Assembly (NCBI GenBank): GCA_964568735.1
Contig: CAZMRF010000031.1
Span: forward strand, 1 to 55,839
DNA: 55,839 bases
Source: CAZMRF01 sp964568735
GTDB taxonomy: Bacteria; Acidobacteriota; Polarisedimenticolia; JACPZX01
Reading direction: 5' to 3'
Part shown: piece after piece, positions 18,871 to 27,825 of the stretch
Layout: each line of letters begins with the position of its first letter
Numbering within the stretch: position 1 is the first letter of the stretch
Notes under the pieces: generated by a model
Told to the model about the DNA's origin: nothing
Databases searched by the model: none
The model's input: only the letters and a program-made list of their open reading frames with translations
Position numbers and translations under genes: made by a program

Positions 18871-19908
18871 GTGGAGATCGCCGGCGCTCTCGGAGGCGAC
18901 ACGCTCCTGAAAGCCCTGGCCGGGGCGGGCCTCGCCTTCCTCATCTCGCTCTGGGGGACTCCCGTGGCGGCGCGAGCCGCCGTCCATCTCAACATCGTGG
19001 ACCGGCCCGACGGGGGTCTGAAGCAGCATCGTGAGCCCGTTCCCTACCTGGGAGGCCTCGCGATCTACGTGGCCTTCCTGGTCGCGCTCGGGCTCGTCTT
19101 CCAGTTCGACCGCCGCGTGCTCGGCATCCTCCTGGGCGGGACGATCGTCGTCCTGCTCGGCCTCATCGACGACTTCGGAGTCCTCGGCGTGGGCCCGAAG
19201 TTCGCCGGGCAGCTCGTGGCGGCCTGGGTGCTCGTCAAGAGCGACATCGCCATCCACATCGCGGTGCTCCCCGGGTGGCTGACGGCCTGCCTCTCCGTGA
19301 TCTGGATCGTGGGGATGGCCAACGCCTTCAACATCATCGACGTGATGGACGGCCTCTCCGCGGGGACCGCGCTCATCGCATCGTCCTTCCTCCTCGTGGT
19401 CTCCATCCTCAACGGGCAGGAGGCCATCGTCGTCCTGACCGCGGTCCTCACGGGCGCGCTGCTCGGCTTCCTCAAGTACAACTACCACCCGGCCCGCATC
19501 TTCATGGGGGACTGCGGCAGCCTCTTCCTCGGAATGACCCTCGCCGCCCTCGCGATGATCGGGAAGTACGACACGCACAACCCCGTGGGCTACATCAGCC
19601 CGCTCCTGATCCTGGCCATTCCCATCTTCGACACCGCCTACGTCATGGTCCTGCGCGCCCTCAAGTCACGCTCGCCCTTCCGGGGCAGCCCCGATCACTT
19701 CGCGCTGCGGCTGCGCGCCACGGGGCTTCCGGTGCGCGGCGTCGTGAACCTCGCCTACGCCGCGGGCGTGGCCCTGGGCGGCCTGGCGCTCTGGAACCTC
19801 TTCCTCGACGAGATCTGGTCGATCGTCCTCGTGACGGGCTCTGCCGCAGCGCTCGCTCTCGCGGGCGCGGCGCTCGCCCGCGTCCCGATGGGGGAGGGGC
19901 GCCCGTGA
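18871..19908 (+). CDS. Polyprenyl-phosphate GlcNAc-1-phosphate transferase (WecA/TagO type)
   Basis: A 345-residue, about ten-pass membrane enzyme of the MraY/WecA family. Visible motifs are GLKQHREPVPYLGGLAIY, the metal-binding LIDDFG, NAFNIIDVMDGLSAG, and HPARIFMGDCGSLFLG with its catalytic Asp region; a cytoplasmic loop near the end carries SPDHFALRLRATG. Such enzymes start glycan assembly by moving a sugar-1-phosphate onto undecaprenyl phosphate. Its presence implies that the operon builds a lipid-linked glycan. The start is GTG 18871, three bases after the previous stop. Confidence 0.9.
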   Translation: MEIAGALGGDTLLKALAGAGLAFLISLWGTPVAARAAVHLNIVDRPDGGLKQHREPVPYLGGLAIYVAFLVALGLVFQFDRRVLGILLGGTIVVLLGLIDDFGVLGVGPKFAGQLVAAWVLVKSDIAIHIAVLPGWLTACLSVIWIVGMANAFNIIDVMDGLSAGTALIASSFLLVVSILNGQEAIVVLTAVLTGALLGFLKYNYHPARIFMGDCGSLFLGMTLAALAMIGKYDTHNPVGYISPLLILAIPIFDTAYVMVLRALKSRSPFRGSPDHFALRLRATGLPVRGVVNLAYAAGVALGGLALWNLFLDEIWSIVLVTGSAAALALAGAALARVPMGEGRP

Positions 19909-21215
19909 ACGTGATCATCGGAGCCGGCCTCACGGGGTTGAGCGCGGCCCTGCACCTGGAAGGGGAGAGCCTCGTCCTCGAGCGCGAGCGGGAACCCGGC
20001 GGGCTCTGCCGTTCCGAGGCCGTCCAAGGCTTCACCTTCGACCTGACGGGCCACCTGCTCCACCTCAAGCTGCCCGAGATCAAGGATCTCGTGAACGACT
20101 TGCTTCCGGAGGAGGCCTTCCATCGAATCGACCGCCGCTCCTTCATCTATTCGCACGGCGTCTTCACGCCCTATCCCTACCAGGTCAACACCCACGGCCT
20201 TCCCGCCGAGGTGATCTCGGAGTGCCTGCTCGGCTTCATCGAGGCGGTGAGAGCCGGGGATCTGAGCCCGGAGGAGGCGAGCCGCATGTCCTTCCGCGAC
20301 TGGACCCTGGCGATCTTCGGCGCGGGGGTCGCGAAGAACTTCATGTTCCCCTACAACGAGAAGCTCTGGTGCACCGACCTCTCGGAGATGACCTGCGAGT
20401 GGGCCTCGTGGGCGGTGCCGCGCCCCTCCATCGAGGACGTCGTGCAGGGCGCCCTGGGGCTGACCCGGAAGGCCTTCGGCTACAACCCTTCCTTCCTCTA
20501 CCCGCGCCGTGGGGGGATCCGGATCCTGCCCGACGCCCTCGCGGCGCGCGTGAAGGGGCTGCAGCTCGGCGCCGACGTGATCGAAGTGGACGCGCGCCGC
20601 CGGGTTGTCACCTTCCGGGCGCCGGCGGGGGACGTGCAGGAGGCTCCCTACAGCACGCTCGTCTCCACGATGCCTCTTCCGGCTCTCCTCTCCATGACGC
20701 GCGGCCTGCCCCCGGGCCTGGAGCAGCTCGCCGGGAAGCTCCGCTTCAACGCGGTCGTGAACGTGAATCTCGGGGTCGACCGGCCCGACGTGACCGACAT
20801 GCACTGGGTCTACTTCCCGGAGCCCGAGTTCGTCTTCTACCGCTGCGGCTTTCCCGCGAGCTTCACCTCCGAGGCCGCCCCTCCCGGGTGCTCTTCCTTC
20901 TACATCGAGGTCGCGCTGAAGCACGGCGAGAGGTGGGATGAGGACGACCTGATCGAGAAGTGCCGGCAGGGGCTCCTGCGATGCGGCCTCCTTCGGCCGG
21001 GAGACCGGATCGTTGCCCGGCGAACCTTCCACATCGCTCCCGCCTACGTGATCTACGACGGCTTCAGAAGGGAGAACCTGGCGCCCGCGCTCGACGCGCT
21101 CGAAGCGATCGGGATCCGATCGGCCGGCCGCTACGGCGCCTGGTACTACAACTCCATGGAGGACTCCCTCGCCGAAGGGCGCCGGACCGCCATGGAGATC
21201 GAGGGACGCGCCTGA
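19905..21215 (+). CDS. FAD-dependent protein related to UDP-galactopyranose mutase / protoporphyrinogen oxidase-like
   Basis: The 436-residue protein has a dinucleotide-binding start VIIGAGLTGLSAALHL, then EREREPGGLCRSE and FDLTGHLLHLK. Further FAD contacts are seen at FMFPYNEKLWCTDLSEM and RYGAWYYNSMEDSL near the C-terminus. In glycan loci, proteins of this shape are annotated as UDP-galactopyranose-mutase-like amine-oxidase-fold enzymes. Galactofuranose synthesis is plausible, but another flavin-dependent sugar reaction is possible. GTG 19905 overlaps the WecA-type stop (GTGA) and gives the glycine-rich N-terminus with no extension. Confidence 0.78.
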   Translation: MNVIIGAGLTGLSAALHLEGESLVLEREREPGGLCRSEAVQGFTFDLTGHLLHLKLPEIKDLVNDLLPEEAFHRIDRRSFIYSHGVFTPYPYQVNTHGLPAEVISECLLGFIEAVRAGDLSPEEASRMSFRDWTLAIFGAGVAKNFMFPYNEKLWCTDLSEMTCEWASWAVPRPSIEDVVQGALGLTRKAFGYNPSFLYPRRGGIRILPDALAARVKGLQLGADVIEVDARRRVVTFRAPAGDVQEAPYSTLVSTMPLPALLSMTRGLPPGLEQLAGKLRFNAVVNVNLGVDRPDVTDMHWVYFPEPEFVFYRCGFPASFTSEAAPPGCSSFYIEVALKHGERWDEDDLIEKCRQGLLRCGLLRPGDRIVARRTFHIAPAYVIYDGFRRENLAPALDALEAIGIRSAGRYGAWYYNSMEDSLAEGRRTAMEIEGRA

Positions 21216-23113
21216 TGTGCGGGATCGCGGGGGCCGCCTCGTCCGATCCCGCGGCTCCGGGCGACGCGGCGCGTGCCGGCCTCATGGCGGGCCGCCTCCG
21301 CCACAGGGGGCCCGACGGCGGTGGCGTCCGTTCCTTCGCCGGCTGCGCCCTCGCGCACACGCGCCTCGCGATCATCGACCTCAGCCCCCGGGCCGCGCAG
21401 CCGATGACGAACGAGGACGAGAGCCTCTGGGTGGTCTTCAACGGCGAGATCTACAACTACCTGGAGCTGCGGCGCGAGCTGGCTCCGCGCCATGAGTTCC
21501 GATCCGAGAGCGACACCGAGGTGATCCTCCACCTCTATGAAGAGAGGGGAGCCGCCGTCGTGGAATCGCTGCGCGGGATGTTCGCCTTCGCCCTCTGGGA
21601 CACCCGCGAACGCCGCCTGCTCCTGGCGAGGGACCGGCTTGGGAAGAAGCCGCTCTACTACCGGATCCGCGAGGATGGGATCGATTTCGCCTCGGAGATC
21701 CCGGCGCTCCTCGCCGTGGGCGGCGCGAGGAGCTTCGCCGCGGAGACGCTCGCCACCTACCTCTGCCTGGGCTACGTGCCGGCGCCGGCGACGGGGCTGA
21801 TCGGGATCCACAGGCTGCCCGCCGCCTCGACGCTCATCTGGGAGAGGGGGCGCGCCGCCCTGTCCCGCTACTGGAGCCCCCCGCTCCCGCGAGGCGGAGA
21901 CTCTCCCCTCGAAGAGACGCCTGTCGCGGCGCGGCGGATCCTTCCCCTCCTCGAGGAGAGCGTGAGGATCAGGCTGCGCAGCGACGTGCCCGTGGGGGTC
22001 TTCCTCAGCGGAGGGATCGACTCCGCCGTAGTTGCGGCCCTGGCCGCGCGCGCCGCCCCGGCGGCCATCCGCACCTTCACGGTCGTCTTCGACGAGGCCG
22101 GCTACGACGAGTCCGCCGCGGCCCGCGCCACGGCCTCGGCGATCGGATCGATCCATCACGAGATCCACGTCGAAGCCCGGGCGGCCGAGGTGCTGCCGCA
22201 CCTGGTCCGGCACAGCGGCGACCTCTTCGCCGATTCCTCGCTCGTGGCCGTCCACGCCCTGTCGAAGGCGGTGAGCGCGGAGGTCAAGGTGGCCCTCTCC
22301 GGGGACGGCGGCGACGAAGTCTTCCTGGGCTACGACCGCTACCGGGCTCACCGGCTCGCGAGCCGCTTCGGGCTCCTGCCCGCCATGGCGCGTGAGGCGG
22401 CGGGCGCGGCGGCTGCGGCGCTCCCGGGCGCGCGATCGCGGCGGAACCTCGCCGGGCGCGCGGCCCGCTTCCTCGAGGCCGCGTCGGAGGATCCCTTCGA
22501 GAGGAACGATCGGTGGGTCAGCCGCTTCCCCCGGGCGGCGATCTCCGGCATGCTCTCGCCCGAGGCGGCGGCCCTGCAGCCGCCCGATCCCCTGGAACGG
22601 CTCCACGAGCTCTATCGCGAAGGCTCCGGCGTGGATCCGCTCGACGCCATCGCGCGGGCTGATCTCGCCCTCTGGCTCCCCGAGGACGTGCTGCGCAAGG
22701 TGGACACGGCCTCCATGGCCTGCGGGCTCGAAGTGCGATCCCCGCTCCTCGATCACCGGCTGGTCGAGGAGGCCGCGTCGCTCCCGTCCCGCGTCCGGAT
22801 GCCGCGGGGGCGAACCAAGGAGATCCTCAGAATCTGCGCGCGCGATCTCCTTCCGGCGCGCACGCGCCGGGCCCGGAAGGCGGGCTTCGGCCTGCCCCTG
22901 GACCGGTGGCTGCGCGGAGGAGATCTGAGGGAGCTGGCTCACGACGCGCTGGATGCGCCCGCCTGCGCTTCCCGAAGCCTCTTCGCCGGGGGGACGGCGG
23001 CGCGCCTTCTGCACGAGCACGAGTCCGGAGAGGCCAACCACGACGAGGCGATTTGGACGATGATGGTCCTGGAGGTCTTCCTCCGGGAGGTCGTCGGGGC
23101 GGCGGCTCGATGA
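21215..23113 (+). CDS. asnB: Asparagine synthetase (glutamine-hydrolysing)
   Basis: The 632-residue protein begins MCGIAGA, so Cys2 is the class-II amidotransferase nucleophile after Met removal. RLRHRGPDGGG, FNGEIYNYLELR and ESDTEVILH complete the glutaminase half. The synthetase half has the PP-loop FLSGGIDSAVVAAL, SGDGGDEVFLGYDRY and LEVRSPLLDHRLVE. AsnB homologues in polysaccharide operons often amidate sugar carboxyls rather than make asparagine, and this context points that way. ATG 21215 overlaps the upstream stop by one base. Confidence 0.92.
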   Translation: MCGIAGAASSDPAAPGDAARAGLMAGRLRHRGPDGGGVRSFAGCALAHTRLAIIDLSPRAAQPMTNEDESLWVVFNGEIYNYLELRRELAPRHEFRSESDTEVILHLYEERGAAVVESLRGMFAFALWDTRERRLLLARDRLGKKPLYYRIREDGIDFASEIPALLAVGGARSFAAETLATYLCLGYVPAPATGLIGIHRLPAASTLIWERGRAALSRYWSPPLPRGGDSPLEETPVAARRILPLLEESVRIRLRSDVPVGVFLSGGIDSAVVAALAARAAPAAIRTFTVVFDEAGYDESAAARATASAIGSIHHEIHVEARAAEVLPHLVRHSGDLFADSSLVAVHALSKAVSAEVKVALSGDGGDEVFLGYDRYRAHRLASRFGLLPAMAREAAGAAAAALPGARSRRNLAGRAARFLEAASEDPFERNDRWVSRFPRAAISGMLSPEAAALQPPDPLERLHELYREGSGVDPLDAIARADLALWLPEDVLRKVDTASMACGLEVRSPLLDHRLVEEAASLPSRVRMPRGRTKEILRICARDLLPARTRRARKAGFGLPLDRWLRGGDLRELAHDALDAPACASRSLFAGGTAARLLHEHESGEANHDEAIWTMMVLEVFLREVVGAAAR

Positions 23114-24279
23114 CGATGCGCGCGAAGGTCTGCCATATCATCACGAAGCTGGAGCTCGGAGGCGCGCAGCAGAACACCCTCTACACGGTGACCCACCTCG
23201 ACCCCAGCCGCTACGAGCCGATGCTCGTTTCCGGGGCCGAGGGGATCCTCGTCGAGGAGGCCCGGCGCTCCGGAGTGAGGACGTGGTTCCTCGAGGACCT
23301 GGTCCGGCCCGTCTCTCCGTGGCACGACCTCAGGGCCGCGGCCTCCCTCGTCGGCCTGCTCCGGCGCGAGCGCCCCGCCATCGTCCACACGCATTCCTCG
23401 AAGGCGGGCATCCTGGGGAGGTTCGCGGCCGCGGCGGCCGGAGTCCCCGTGATCGTCCACTCGATCCACGGTTGGGGCTTCCACCCCGGTCAGTCCGCGG
23501 CGGGCTGGGAGATCTTCGTGGGGATGGAGCGGCTGGCCTCGCGCGCCACCAGCGCCTTCATCGGCGTCTCCCGCGCAAACCTGGATCTGGGGGAGTCCCT
23601 CAGGATCCTCCGCGAGGATCAGGCGAGGCTGATCCGGAGCGGGATCCCCCTGGGGGAATTCCGCCCGAGCGACGGGGCCGCGCCGGAAGAGGATCTCCCC
23701 TGGCCCTCGCCTCCCGAAGGGGGCGCGGTCGTGGGGATGGTCGCCTGCCTCAAGGCTCAGAAGGCCCCGCTCGACTTCGTCGAGGTCGCGGAGGCCGTCC
23801 TGCGCGAGGAACCGCGGGCGCGGTTCGTCCTCGTGGGTGACGGCGAGATGCGGCGAGCGATCGAGGAGCGCCTGGGGGCGGCCGGAGCCGGGGATCGGGT
23901 GACGTTGACGGGCTGGCGCCGGGACGTCCCCCGCCTGATGCGTGCCTTCGACGTGCTCCTGCACACCTCCCGGTGGGAGGGGCTGCCGCGGGTCTTTCCG
24001 GAAGCGATGGCTACCGGCCTGCCGATCGTCGCCACGCGGGTCGACGGCGCCCCCGAGGCTGTGGAGGAGGGCGTGAACGGGCTGCTCTTCGAGCCCGGAG
24101 ACACGGCAGGCATGGCCGCCGCGGTCGTTCGCCTCGTCCGCGATCCCTCCCGCCGGCACGAGATGGGCCGGGCCGGGATCGAGAGGGCTGCCGCGTGGGA
24201 CATCGACCGCATGGTCCGCGATCAGGAGAGGCTCTACGCGGATCTCCTCGACGGGCGGCGCCTGGGGGACGGGAGATGA
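23110..24279 (+). CDS. Family 4 glycosyltransferase
   Basis: A 389-residue GT-B enzyme with VCHIITKLELGGAQQNTLYT at the N-terminus, HTHSSKAGILGRFAA and a donor site with GDGEMRRAIEERL, LLHTSRWEGLPRVFPEAMA and the E-x7-E region. The GGAQ block is typical of GT4 enzymes of capsule and O-antigen clusters. ATG 23110 overlaps the asnB stop (ATGA), and the protein has no upstream extension with coding character. The sugar is unknown. Confidence 0.87.
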   Translation: MTMRAKVCHIITKLELGGAQQNTLYTVTHLDPSRYEPMLVSGAEGILVEEARRSGVRTWFLEDLVRPVSPWHDLRAAASLVGLLRRERPAIVHTHSSKAGILGRFAAAAAGVPVIVHSIHGWGFHPGQSAAGWEIFVGMERLASRATSAFIGVSRANLDLGESLRILREDQARLIRSGIPLGEFRPSDGAAPEEDLPWPSPPEGGAVVGMVACLKAQKAPLDFVEVAEAVLREEPRARFVLVGDGEMRRAIEERLGAAGAGDRVTLTGWRRDVPRLMRAFDVLLHTSRWEGLPRVFPEAMATGLPIVATRVDGAPEAVEEGVNGLLFEPGDTAGMAAAVVRLVRDPSRRHEMGRAGIERAAAWDIDRMVRDQERLYADLLDGRRLGDGR

Positions 24280-25220
24280 TGGAACCCCCGCCCGGCGGCG
24301 ATCAGGCGGCCCTCGAGCTCCGGGATCTCTCCAAGAGCTACTGGGGACACCTTCGCCTGCGGCGATACCGGATCCTCAAGGGGCTGAACCTGACGGTGCG
24401 CCGCGGCGAGATCTTCGGCCTGCTCGGGCAGAACGGAGCCGGGAAGACCACCGTGATCAAGATCATCCTCGGGCTGATCTTTCCCGATTCGGGCTCGGTG
24501 CGGATCCTGGGCCGCCGGAACACGGTGGCCGCGGTCCGTCAGCGGATCGGCTTTCTTCCGGAGAACCCCTACTTCTACGACTACCTCACGGCCCGCGAGT
24601 TCCTCGATTACTGCGGGAGGCTCTTCGGCTTCTCCTCGGAGGAGAGGCGCTCGCGGATCGATTCGATCCTCGAGAGGGTCGGGATGAGCGGCCGGGCCGA
24701 CGTGCAACTCCGCAAGTTCTCCAAGGGGATGGTCCAGAGGATCGGCCTGGCCCAGGCCCTCATCAACGATCCGGACGTCGTGATCCTGGACGAGCCGATG
24801 AGCGGCCTCGATCCCATCGGTCGGCGCGAGTTCCGCGACATCATCCTCTGGCTCAAGCAGAACGGCCGGACCGTCTTCTTCTCCTCGCACATCCTCTCCG
24901 ACGCCGAGGCGCTCTGCGACAGGATCGGGATCGTTCGCGACGGCGTGATCGGCGCGGAGGGGAGGCTCGAAGATCTCCTGAAGCCGACGGTGCGCTGGTG
25001 GGAGGTGAGCTTCAGCGGTCCTTCCTTCGGCGGCCTCCCGGCGGCGAGGGGCGAGGTGCTCGCCGTGCGGGGCCCCGAGACCCTCGTGAGGCTGCACACC
25101 GAGGCGGACCTGGCCGCGATGCTGGAGGCGATCCGGATCGCCGGAGGGCGCCTGATATCGGTCGTCCCGAGGCGGGATACGCTCGAGGATCTCTACTTGA
25201 AGGAGATTGCGCGGGCATGA
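24276..25220 (+). CDS. ABC transporter ATP-binding protein
   Basis: A 314-residue nucleotide-binding protein: Walker A GLLGQNGAGKTT (~residue 50), Q-loop GFLPENPYFYDYLT, a modified signature RKFSKGMVQRIGLAQALI, Walker B VVILDEPMSGLDP and an H-loop FFSSHILSDAEAL. About 80 extra residues follow. It is of the CcmA/ABC-2 type and pairs with the permease that follows. ATG 24276 (ATGATG) overlaps the upstream stop. Export of the locus' glycan or of lipid is plausible, but the C-terminal part shows no clear carbohydrate-binding Wzt domain. Confidence 0.9.
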   Translation: MMEPPPGGDQAALELRDLSKSYWGHLRLRRYRILKGLNLTVRRGEIFGLLGQNGAGKTTVIKIILGLIFPDSGSVRILGRRNTVAAVRQRIGFLPENPYFYDYLTAREFLDYCGRLFGFSSEERRSRIDSILERVGMSGRADVQLRKFSKGMVQRIGLAQALINDPDVVILDEPMSGLDPIGRREFRDIILWLKQNGRTVFFSSHILSDAEALCDRIGIVRDGVIGAEGRLEDLLKPTVRWWEVSFSGPSFGGLPAARGEVLAVRGPETLVRLHTEADLAAMLEAIRIAGGRLISVVPRRDTLEDLYLKEIARA

Positions 25221-25978
25221 AGCTCTACGCGATCGCGATCAACACGTTCCGCGAGGCCATCCGGGACAGGATCCTCTACCTGATCCTGGCCTTCGCCATC
25301 GTGATGATCCTCGCGAGCCGCGCGATCAGCCTGGTCACGGTGGGAAGCGAGGAGAAGATCATCAAGGACGTCGGCCTGGGGGCCATCTCGCTCTTCGGCG
25401 TCGCCACGGCCATCTTCGTGGGGGTGGGGCTCGTCTTCAAGGAAATCGAGCGCAGGACCATCTACACGCTGACGGCGAAGCCCATACGCCGCTCCCAGTT
25501 CATCCTGGGGAAATACCTCGGCCTCGCGCTGGTCCTCCTCGTGAACCTCAGCATCATGACCGTGGCCTTCTACGCCCTGCTCGCGCTGAAGGGCTACCTC
25601 GATGTCAACCTCGGCAAGGCGATCCTCCTGATCTTCGTCGAGCTGCTCCTCGTCACCGCGACGGCCATCTTCTTCTCCTCCTTCAGCAGCCCGCTCCTCA
25701 GCAGCCTCTTCACGGTGAGCGGGTACCTCGTGGGCCACCTTTCGTGGAGCCTCCGGCTGCTCCAGGAAAGAACTCCTTCCACGGCGGGGAAGTGGATCCT
25801 CGAGGCCGGCTATAGAATTTTGCCCAATCTCGAATACCTGAACATCAAGGGGGAGGTGGTCCACCAGGTGCACGTCCCCGGGAGCGACGTCGCCTGGGCC
25901 GCTCTCTACGGGCTCTCGTACACGGCGATGATCCTCGTCGCGGCGATGGCCGTTTTCCGCCGCCGGGATTTCCTCTGA
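25217..25978 (+). CDS. ABC-2 type transporter permease
   Basis: A 253-residue membrane protein with six hydrophobic segments: AIAINTFREAIRDRILYLIL, a cytoplasmic KEIERRTIYTLTAKPIRRSQ block typical of NosY/ABC-2 permeases, and a last helix before FRRRDFL. The ATG at 25217 overlaps the ATPase stop by four bases. The NosY-like N-terminus argues for a general ABC-2 exporter rather than a Wzm-type O-antigen permease, so the substrate is open. Confidence 0.86.
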   Translation: MKLYAIAINTFREAIRDRILYLILAFAIVMILASRAISLVTVGSEEKIIKDVGLGAISLFGVATAIFVGVGLVFKEIERRTIYTLTAKPIRRSQFILGKYLGLALVLLVNLSIMTVAFYALLALKGYLDVNLGKAILLIFVELLLVTATAIFFSSFSSPLLSSLFTVSGYLVGHLSWSLRLLQERTPSTAGKWILEAGYRILPNLEYLNIKGEVVHQVHVPGSDVAWAALYGLSYTAMILVAAMAVFRRRDFL

Positions 25979-26832
25979 TGGTCCGGCGCCTTGCCGCCAT
26001 CGTCGTCCTGCTCTCGGCGGCGGCCTTGACGGTGGCCGCGGAGCGGAGGCTCCATGCGCGGGAGACCTCGGAGCCCGCGGGCAAGCACCTCCTGTACCTC
26101 CCCTCGGGGAAATACCTCAAGGCCCTGGCACCCGGCTACCCGGAGGTCCTCGCCGACTTCATCTTCTTGTGGTCGATCCAGTACTACTCCGACTACGATC
26201 GAGCGGAGCGGTACGGATACCTCGAGCACATCTACAGCGGCGTCATCACGGAGCTGGACCCGCGCTACCAGGATCCCTACCTCGTCGGCGCCATGATCAT
26301 GGCCCTCGAGGCCGGCGACGTGGAGCAGGCCCTCAGGCTGCTGGACAAGGGGATTGCCGCGAACCCCGGCAACTGGCTCCTCCCCTTCGAAGCAGGCTTC
26401 TACTGCTACGACTCCCTCGCGGACTATCAGAGGGCGGCCCGTTACTTCGAGCGCGCCATGAAGGTCCCCGGAGCCCATCCGCTCGTGAGGCGGCTGCACG
26501 CGGAGATGTACAACCGGCTGGGGGATCGCGGGATGTCGCTGAGCTACTGGCGGCAGATCTACCTGAGCGCCGACGACGAGTACGTCCGCAGCGTCGCCTG
26601 GCGCCACGTCCACGATCTGAAGATCCATGTGGACCTGGATCTGCTGGAACGGGCGCTGGCGCTGCACCACGAGCGCCACGGCGTCTACCCCAAGAGTCTT
26701 CAATCGCTCGTCGCCGACGGCCTCATCGAGCGTGTTCCCGTGCAGCCGCGGGGGGAGCCCTACCTCTACAACAGGAACACGGGCCAGGTGCGCGCCACCG
26801 AGAGGTTCATCCTCCTGAGGCCCGGCGCTTGA
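25978..26832 (+). CDS. Secreted or membrane-anchored TPR-like protein of unknown function
   Basis: The 284-residue protein has an N-terminal hydrophobic segment (LAAIVVLLSAAALTVAA; signal or anchor). YLPSGKYLKALAPGYPEVLA follows, then helical repeat-like segments (DVEQALRLLDKGIAANPGNW, YQRAARYFERAMKVPGAHPL) resembling TPRs. The C-terminal ALALHHERHGVYPKSLQSLV and EPYLYNRNTGQV recall the tail seen in some pseudopilin-like proteins. It overlaps the permease stop by one base (TGATG) and is followed at once by pilD. It might couple the ABC exporter or pilus to the envelope; no function is established. Confidence 0.7.
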   Translation: MVRRLAAIVVLLSAAALTVAAERRLHARETSEPAGKHLLYLPSGKYLKALAPGYPEVLADFIFLWSIQYYSDYDRAERYGYLEHIYSGVITELDPRYQDPYLVGAMIMALEAGDVEQALRLLDKGIAANPGNWLLPFEAGFYCYDSLADYQRAARYFERAMKVPGAHPLVRRLHAEMYNRLGDRGMSLSYWRQIYLSADDEYVRSVAWRHVHDLKIHVDLDLLERALALHHERHGVYPKSLQSLVADGLIERVPVQPRGEPYLYNRNTGQVRATERFILLRPGA

Positions 26833-27818
26833 GCCTTCCCGCCGGCGCCGGGGCGATCATCGCAGGCGCCCTCGGGCTCGTCTTCGGCTCCTTCGCGAAC
26901 GTCTGCATCCACCGGATACCGGCCGGCGAGTCGATCGTGGCCCCGCGATCGCGATGCCCGCGCTGCCGCGCCCCGATCCGCTGGCACGACAACCTCCCGC
27001 TTCTCTCCTGGCTCCTGCTGCGAGGGAGGTGCCGGGGATGCGGGTCGCCCATCGCCTGGAGCTACCCGCTCGTGGAGGCGATCATGGCGGCGGGCTTCGT
27101 CGCGGCCTGGGCCGGTTTCGGGATCTCGCTGGAGGGGGCGGCGGCGGCATGGCTCTTCTTCACGTGCGTGACGCTGTGGGCCATCGACAGCCGCCATTTC
27201 ATTCTCCCCGACGCCCTGACTCTGACGGGCATCGGGGCCGGGCTCGCCTTCGCTCTGCTCAGGGGAGTGGCACGTCTCCCATCGGCAGGGGAGGCCTTCA
27301 GCGCAGCTTTCCTCCTGGGCGGCCCGCTCGACCTGCCCCCGCTTGCGGCGGGCTCGCTCGCGGGGGCAGCATCAGGAGCCGCGATCCCTCTGATGGCCCG
27401 GGGGGGCTATCGCATGTTCCGGGCCCTCCGAGGGACGCCCTCGGGCGACGCGGGGGAGGCCGAGGCTCCAGAGGCCGTTCGGGCCGACTCTCCGGGGGAC
27501 GAGGCCGTGCCCGCCGGTGAGAAGGACGGCGACGACGTCGCGGCCGCGGCCCTGGAGGAGGGCATGGGCCTCGGCGACGTCAAGATGCTCGCGATGGTCG
27601 GGGCCTTCCTCGGGCCGCGCGCCGTCCTCGTCACGATCCTGGCGGGCTCCATCAGCGGCTGCCTCGTCGTGATTCCCTGGATGCTCGCGACGCGAAGAGG
27701 ATTCAGGACGCCCATTCCCTTCGGGCCCTTCCTGGCCTTCGGTGCGATCCTCGCCCTCTTCGCGGGCGGCCCGCTCGCCGAGGGCTACGAGCGCCTCCTT
27801 TTCCGGATCCTGGGATGA
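26829..27818 (+). CDS. pilD: Prepilin peptidase / N-methyltransferase PilD
   Basis: A 329-residue polytopic aspartic protease. The N-terminal methyltransferase-type domain has the zinc tetrad C43/C46 (CPRC) and C68/C71 (CRGC), and FGSFANVCIHRIP. Catalytic aspartates are expected at D120 (WAIDSRHFILPD) and D250 (MGLGDVKML). It removes leaders from the pilins at 8447, 8997, 29862, 30413 and 30926 and methylates the new N-terminus. The spacing of the two catalytic Asp is about twice the usual because of an acidic linker at ~200-243. TTG 26829 overlaps the upstream stop (TTGA), so it is coupled to the glycan/ABC genes. Confidence 0.92.
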   Translation: MSLPAGAGAIIAGALGLVFGSFANVCIHRIPAGESIVAPRSRCPRCRAPIRWHDNLPLLSWLLLRGRCRGCGSPIAWSYPLVEAIMAAGFVAAWAGFGISLEGAAAAWLFFTCVTLWAIDSRHFILPDALTLTGIGAGLAFALLRGVARLPSAGEAFSAAFLLGGPLDLPPLAAGSLAGAASGAAIPLMARGGYRMFRALRGTPSGDAGEAEAPEAVRADSPGDEAVPAGEKDGDDVAAAALEEGMGLGDVKMLAMVGAFLGPRAVLVTILAGSISGCLVVIPWMLATRRGFRTPIPFGPFLAFGAILALFAGGPLAEGYERLLFRILG

Positions 27819-27825
27819 GGCCGTG

